Part shown: positions 60,460 to 64,000 of the stretch, one piece after another
How the letters are laid out: the number at the start of each line of letters is the position of its first letter
Numbering within the stretch: the first letter of the stretch is position 1
Assembly: GCF_002338065.1 (NCBI RefSeq)
Contig: NZ_DDHJ01000025.1
Location: 635-64,634 of the forward strand
Direction of reading: 5' to 3'
DNA from: Pseudomonas sp. UBA1879
GTDB taxonomy: Bacteria; Pseudomonadota; Gammaproteobacteria; Pseudomonadales; Pseudomonadaceae
DNA length: 64,000 nt
Made by a program: the position numbers and the translations under genes
Notes under the pieces: model-generated
What the model saw: only the letters and a program-made list of their open reading frames with translations
Databases searched by the model: none
Told to the model about the DNA's origin: nothing

Positions 60460-62109
60460 ATGAACCTGCATCAATTCGCCGAAACCCACGACGTCACCAA
60501 TCAACCGCCCTCACTGGACGGGGTCAATCTGTATCGCATCGACCTGCCGTTGCAGGAGTGGTCCAGACGCTACGGGGCCAGCTGGGCGGAGTCGAAGATC
60601 GATGCTTACGGCGCGCTGGCGGGCGGGCCGCTGATGGAAGCTGGCTTTCTCGCCAACCAGAACAAGCCGGTGTTTGCCAGCCACGACCGCTACGGTCATC
60701 GCATCGACTTGGTGGAGTTCCACCCCGCCTATCACCAACTCATGCAAACCGCGGTCGAACATGGCATCCCGTCATTGCCCTGGACTGACCCGAGGGAAGG
60801 CGCCCATGTCGCCCGCGCGTCCATGAGTTACTTGCACAGCCAGGCAGAAGCGGGCAGCGGCTGCCCGTTGACCATGACCTTCGCCAGCGTGCCCGCCCTG
60901 CGTTTGCAACCGGATCTAGCGGACGTCTGGCTGCCGAAAATCCTCGCCACTCAGTACGACCCGCGTAACGTGGGCATCGCCCACAAGGCCGGAGCCACCA
61001 TCGGCATGGCGATGACCGAAAAGCAGGGCGGCACCGACGTGCGCGCCAACACCACCCGCGCTTATCCCGTCGGCCAGCCGGGGCCCGGTCAGGCCTACGA
61101 ACTGGTCGGCCACAAGTGGTTCTGTTCAGCGCCGATGTGCGACGCCTTTCTGACCCTGGCGCAGACTGACAAAGGCCTGACCTGTTTCCTGCTGCCGCGT
61201 CATCGCCCGGACGACACCCGTAACGAGTTCTACATACAGCGTCTGAAGAACAAACTGGGCAATTGGTCCAACGCGTCCAGCGAAGTCGAATTCCGGGGCG
61301 CGCTGGCATGGATGGTCGGCGAAGAGGGCCGTGGCGTGCCAACGATCATCGAAATGGTCGCCATGACCCGCTTCGATTGCATGACCGGTTCCAGCGGGCT
61401 GATGCGTCAGGCGCTGACCCAGGCGGCGCATCACTGCGCGCATCGCAGCGTCAGCGGACGCGTGCTGAGCGAGCAACCGTTGATGCAAAACGTGCTGGCG
61501 GACTTGGCGCTGGAAAGCGAGGCCGCGCTGGCATTGACCCTGCGCATGGGCCGCTCGCTAGAGCGCCTGGACGATTCCCACGAAGCACGTTTTGCGCGGC
61601 TGGTCACGGCGGTGGGCAAGTACTGGATCTGCAAACGCGCCCCGGCGATGATCAACGAAGCCGCGGAATGCATGGGCGGGGCGGGGTATGTGGAAGACAC
61701 CATCCTGCCGCGTCTTTACCGGGAGGCGCCTGTCAATTCGACGTGGGAAGGCTCGGGGAATGTGCAGTGTCTGGACGTGTTGCGGGCGTTGTCAAAAGAG
61801 CCGGGGGTACTCGACGCGCTGTTCGACGAACTGGGCGACGGCCATGGCGACGCCCGACTTGCTGCACATATCGAGCAACTGAAAACCGCGTTTACGGACA
61901 CCAGCGATATCCAGTACCGCGCCCGGCAACTGACCGAAGACATTGCCGTCGGCTTGCAGGCCAAGCTGCTGCTGGAGGCTGGCAACTCGGTGGTCAGCGA
62001 CGGGTTTATCGCTGGCCGCTTGCAGCATCCCGGGCGCGTGTACGGCGCGCTGCCGCGAGGGGTCGATGTGGAAGCACTGGTGGCGCGCTCGACCCCGCAA
62101 GTTGCGTGA
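60460..62109 (+). CDS. AidB-like acyl-CoA dehydrogenase
   Basis: 549-residue flavoprotein of the acyl-CoA dehydrogenase superfamily, close in length to E. coli AidB. The FAD-binding stretch reads IGMAMTEKQGGTDVRAN; the substrate-side region includes GHKWFCSAPMCDAFL. The C-terminal portion has EAAECMGGAGYVEDTILPRLYREAPVNSTWEGSGNV, an AidB-like ending, followed by a further helical domain. AidB limits alkylation damage and binds DNA; the present protein may have either that or an isovaleryl-CoA role. GGAGG precedes ATG 60460. Confidence 0.88.
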   Translation: MNLHQFAETHDVTNQPPSLDGVNLYRIDLPLQEWSRRYGASWAESKIDAYGALAGGPLMEAGFLANQNKPVFASHDRYGHRIDLVEFHPAYHQLMQTAVEHGIPSLPWTDPREGAHVARASMSYLHSQAEAGSGCPLTMTFASVPALRLQPDLADVWLPKILATQYDPRNVGIAHKAGATIGMAMTEKQGGTDVRANTTRAYPVGQPGPGQAYELVGHKWFCSAPMCDAFLTLAQTDKGLTCFLLPRHRPDDTRNEFYIQRLKNKLGNWSNASSEVEFRGALAWMVGEEGRGVPTIIEMVAMTRFDCMTGSSGLMRQALTQAAHHCAHRSVSGRVLSEQPLMQNVLADLALESEAALALTLRMGRSLERLDDSHEARFARLVTAVGKYWICKRAPAMINEAAECMGGAGYVEDTILPRLYREAPVNSTWEGSGNVQCLDVLRALSKEPGVLDALFDELGDGHGDARLAAHIEQLKTAFTDTSDIQYRARQLTEDIAVGLQAKLLLEAGNSVVSDGFIAGRLQHPGRVYGALPRGVDVEALVARSTPQVA

Positions 62110-62133
62110 CTTGCAGCGGCACTGATCTTTTCT

Positions 62134-62580
62134 CGTGCGAGCCAGCCTGCTGGCGAAGGCGGTGTGTCAGACACCAATGGGTTGAATGACAGACTGCATT
62201 CGCCAGCAAGCCGGCTCCCACAGGTACGAAGCTCGCAGGCTCACTGTCATCCGTGCAGCAAGCCTGCTCCCACGGATACGACGTCGGTGCAGATTTCATG
62301 ACCTATGCATGGCCCTTGTGGGAGCCGGCTCGCTGGCGAATGCGGTTTGCCAGCGAGCATAGAATCCCCCACAGGTATGAAGCTCGCATGCTCACTCTCA
62401 TCAGTGCAGCAAGCCAGCCCCCACGGATACGACGTCGGTGCAGATTTCATGACCTATGCATGGCCCTTGTGGGAGCCGGCTTGCTGGCGAATGCGGTTTG
62501 CCAGCGAGCATAGAATCTCCCACAGGTACGAAGCTCGCGGGCTCACTCTCGTCAGTGCGGCAAGCCAACTCCCACGGTTA
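62134..62580. repeat. REP array, family B, with a 151-bp tandem repeat
   Basis: A first REP pair spans 62134-62223. From 62279 a unit of 151 bp (start CGACGTCGGTGCAGATTTCA) is present twice, at 62279-62429 and 62430-62580. Each unit includes TTGTGGGAGCCGGCT, its inverse end, a CCCACAGGTA segment and a short tail with ACGAAGCTCGC. The final third of the unit also appears once before the first full copy (62220-62278). Confidence 0.85.
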
Positions 62581-62678
62581 TAGGCCAGAATCGGATCGTA
62601 TTGCGCCTTACTCATTGCGTGCCTTCCCCCGCCGTTGCAGGCAAGATGGAGCCTTGCAAGATCAGAAGGATGCGCATC

Positions 62679-64000
62679 GTGACTGAAGCTTTCATTGTCG
62701 TAAAAACCGCGGAGCAAGCTGTGGACCGGCTTGCCGAGTTGCACGGAGCCGCAACCTCGGCCTTGAGCCAGGCGCTTAAACGTTACCTCAAAGACCGCGT
62801 TGAGCCAGACGCCGCCGAGCGTCTGCAGTTCCGCTACCCCGAATTGCGTCTGACCTACCACTGCCACGGCGAAGTGCCACTGACCACCCGCGCCTACGCC
62901 AAGGTTCAACTGCCCGGTACCTACAGCGTCACCGTCACCCACCCGGCGGCATTTCGCAAATACCTGATCGAACAGCTTACCCCGCTGATGAACGACTTCA
63001 CCGTCACGGTCGAGGTGGGCGTCAGCGAGCAGAACATTCCGTACCCGTACGTCGTCGAGCAAGGCGATGAACTGGCAGGCACCGGCGTGACAGCGGCGAC
63101 CCTGGCCCGCGTATTCCCGAGCACCGACCTGTCTGCGGCCACCGATGGCATTGCCGACGGACTCTATGACTGGGCCAACACCGATCCGCTGCCGCTGGCA
63201 CTGTTCGATGCCGCGCGTGTCGACTTCTCGCTGCGCCGCCTGGTGCATTACACCGGCAGCGACTGGCGCTATGTGCAGCCCTGGATTCTGCTTACCAACT
63301 ACCACCGCTATGTTGACCAGTTCATCGTCCACGGCCTGGAAAAACTCCGCGACGATCCGCGCTTCGTGAAAATGGTGCTGCCGGGCAACGTTGTCGTCGA
63401 CAAAAGCATGGACCACGGCGAGGCCCAGGCCATCGTCTCCAGCGTGGTCTGGCACCGTTATCAGATGCCGGCCTATCACCTCATCGCCGAAGACGGCCAT
63501 GGCGTGACCCTGGTCAACATCGGCGTCGGCCCGTCGAACGCGAAAAACATCACCGACCACCTGGCCGTGCTGCGTCCGCATTGCTGGCTGATGATCGGTC
63601 ACTGCGGCGGCCTGCGTCAGTCGCAGACCATCGGTGACTACGTGCTGGCCCACGCCTACATGCGCCGCGACGGCATTCTCGACCGCGTGCTGCCGCCGAA
63701 CATTCCGATTCCGGCGCTGGCCGAAGTGCAACTGGCGTTGCAGGAGTCGGCGGCGCAAGTGACCGGCGAGCGGGGCGACGACCTGAAAAAGCGCCTGCGC
63801 ACCGGCACCGTGCTGACCTACGACGATCGCAACTGGGAACTGCGCTGGGCGCAGGAGCGACCGCTGATCAACCTGTCCCGCGCTGTCGCCGTGGACATGG
63901 AAAGCGGCACCATCGCCGCTCAAGGCTATCGGTTGCGCGTGCCGTACGGGACGCTGCTCTGCGTGTCGGACAAACCGCTGCACAGCGAAATCAAACTCCC
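62679..64000 (+). CDS. amn: AMP nucleosidase (5' part, cut by window edge)
   Basis: First 440 residues of AMP nucleosidase, which splits AMP to adenine and ribose 5-phosphate and helps control adenylate levels. The N-terminal domain begins MTEAFIVVKTAEQAVDRL; the catalytic nucleoside-phosphorylase-like part shows VNIGVGPSNAKNITDHLAVLRPHCWLMIGHCGGLR and later VAVDMESGTIAAQG. The gene continues past 64000. GTG 62679 is chosen, with AGAAGGA eight bases upstream; the in-frame ATG at 62670 would be too close to that site. Confidence 0.95.
   Translation, partial: MTEAFIVVKTAEQAVDRLAELHGAATSALSQALKRYLKDRVEPDAAERLQFRYPELRLTYHCHGEVPLTTRAYAKVQLPGTYSVTVTHPAAFRKYLIEQLTPLMNDFTVTVEVGVSEQNIPYPYVVEQGDELAGTGVTAATLARVFPSTDLSAATDGIADGLYDWANTDPLPLALFDAARVDFSLRRLVHYTGSDWRYVQPWILLTNYHRYVDQFIVHGLEKLRDDPRFVKMVLPGNVVVDKSMDHGEAQAIVSSVVWHRYQMPAYHLIAEDGHGVTLVNIGVGPSNAKNITDHLAVLRPHCWLMIGHCGGLRQSQTIGDYVLAHAYMRRDGILDRVLPPNIPIPALAEVQLALQESAAQVTGERGDDLKKRLRTGTVLTYDDRNWELRWAQERPLINLSRAVAVDMESGTIAAQGYRLRVPYGTLLCVSDKPLHSEIKL

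Overview
This is about 64 kb of a Pseudomonas chromosome, probably from the P. syringae/P. fluorescens side of the genus. The evidence is gene content and order. From ppa through mpl-ubiX, proA-nadD-rsfS-rlmH-mrdA-rodA-mltB-rlpA-dacC-lipB-lipA, holA-lptE-leuS, lnt-corC-ybeY-phoH-miaB, hemL, thiE-thiD, ladS to amn, the order matches (from memory) the P. aeruginosa PA4031-to-PA3970 region read in one direction. Codon use is GC-rich, and Pseudomonas-type REP elements of three families sit in many intergenic gaps. The species cannot be fixed from the window.
Region 1 (about 0.1-7.6 kb) is an accessory catabolic island. An IlvD/Edd-type aldonate dehydratase and a fumarylacetoacetase-fold enzyme read leftward. 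A LysR regulator, an MFS anion symporter, a maleate isomerase-type enzyme and a second LysR regulator read rightward. Two perfect 19-bp dyads with the same arms (CGATAAC-N5-GTTATCG) stand before the divergent promoters and before the transporter, so the halves are probably one regulon.
Region 2 (7.6-9.7 kb) is a hipBA-type toxin-antitoxin pair preceded by four spaced GGGCTACA repeats. It abuts a decayed iron-containing alcohol dehydrogenase.
Region 3 (9.7-28.4 kb) mixes housekeeping and envelope genes: YccF, a PrtR-like S24 repressor, ppa, mtfA, dedA, a sigma-54-controlled aldehyde dehydrogenase with its AcoR-like activator, mpl-ubiX and a small lipoprotein whose 3' end is triplicated together with REP elements. 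It continues with a MORN-repeat/C13-peptidase lipoprotein, a MaoC hydratase, the LrgA/LrgB membrane pair, a Lon-N-domain protein, a DedA-PAP2 fusion and a 3-methyladenine glycosylase.
Region 4 (28.6-40.1 kb) is a long rightward run for proline and NAD synthesis, ribosome silencing and methylation, cell elongation (PBP2-RodA, MltB, RlpA, DacC) and lipoate synthesis. It ends at a strong terminator.
Region 5 (40.2-57.9 kb) is mostly leftward: a second lytic transglycosylase, a short ArfA gene carrying an internal hairpin, leuS-lptE-holA, the miaB, phoH-ybeY-corC-lnt cluster, hemL and thiD-thiE. Region 6 (58.2-64 kb) holds a LadS-like sensor kinase without a receiver domain, an AidB-like acyl-CoA dehydrogenase, a REP-rich tandem repeat and the first part of amn, cut by the window edge.
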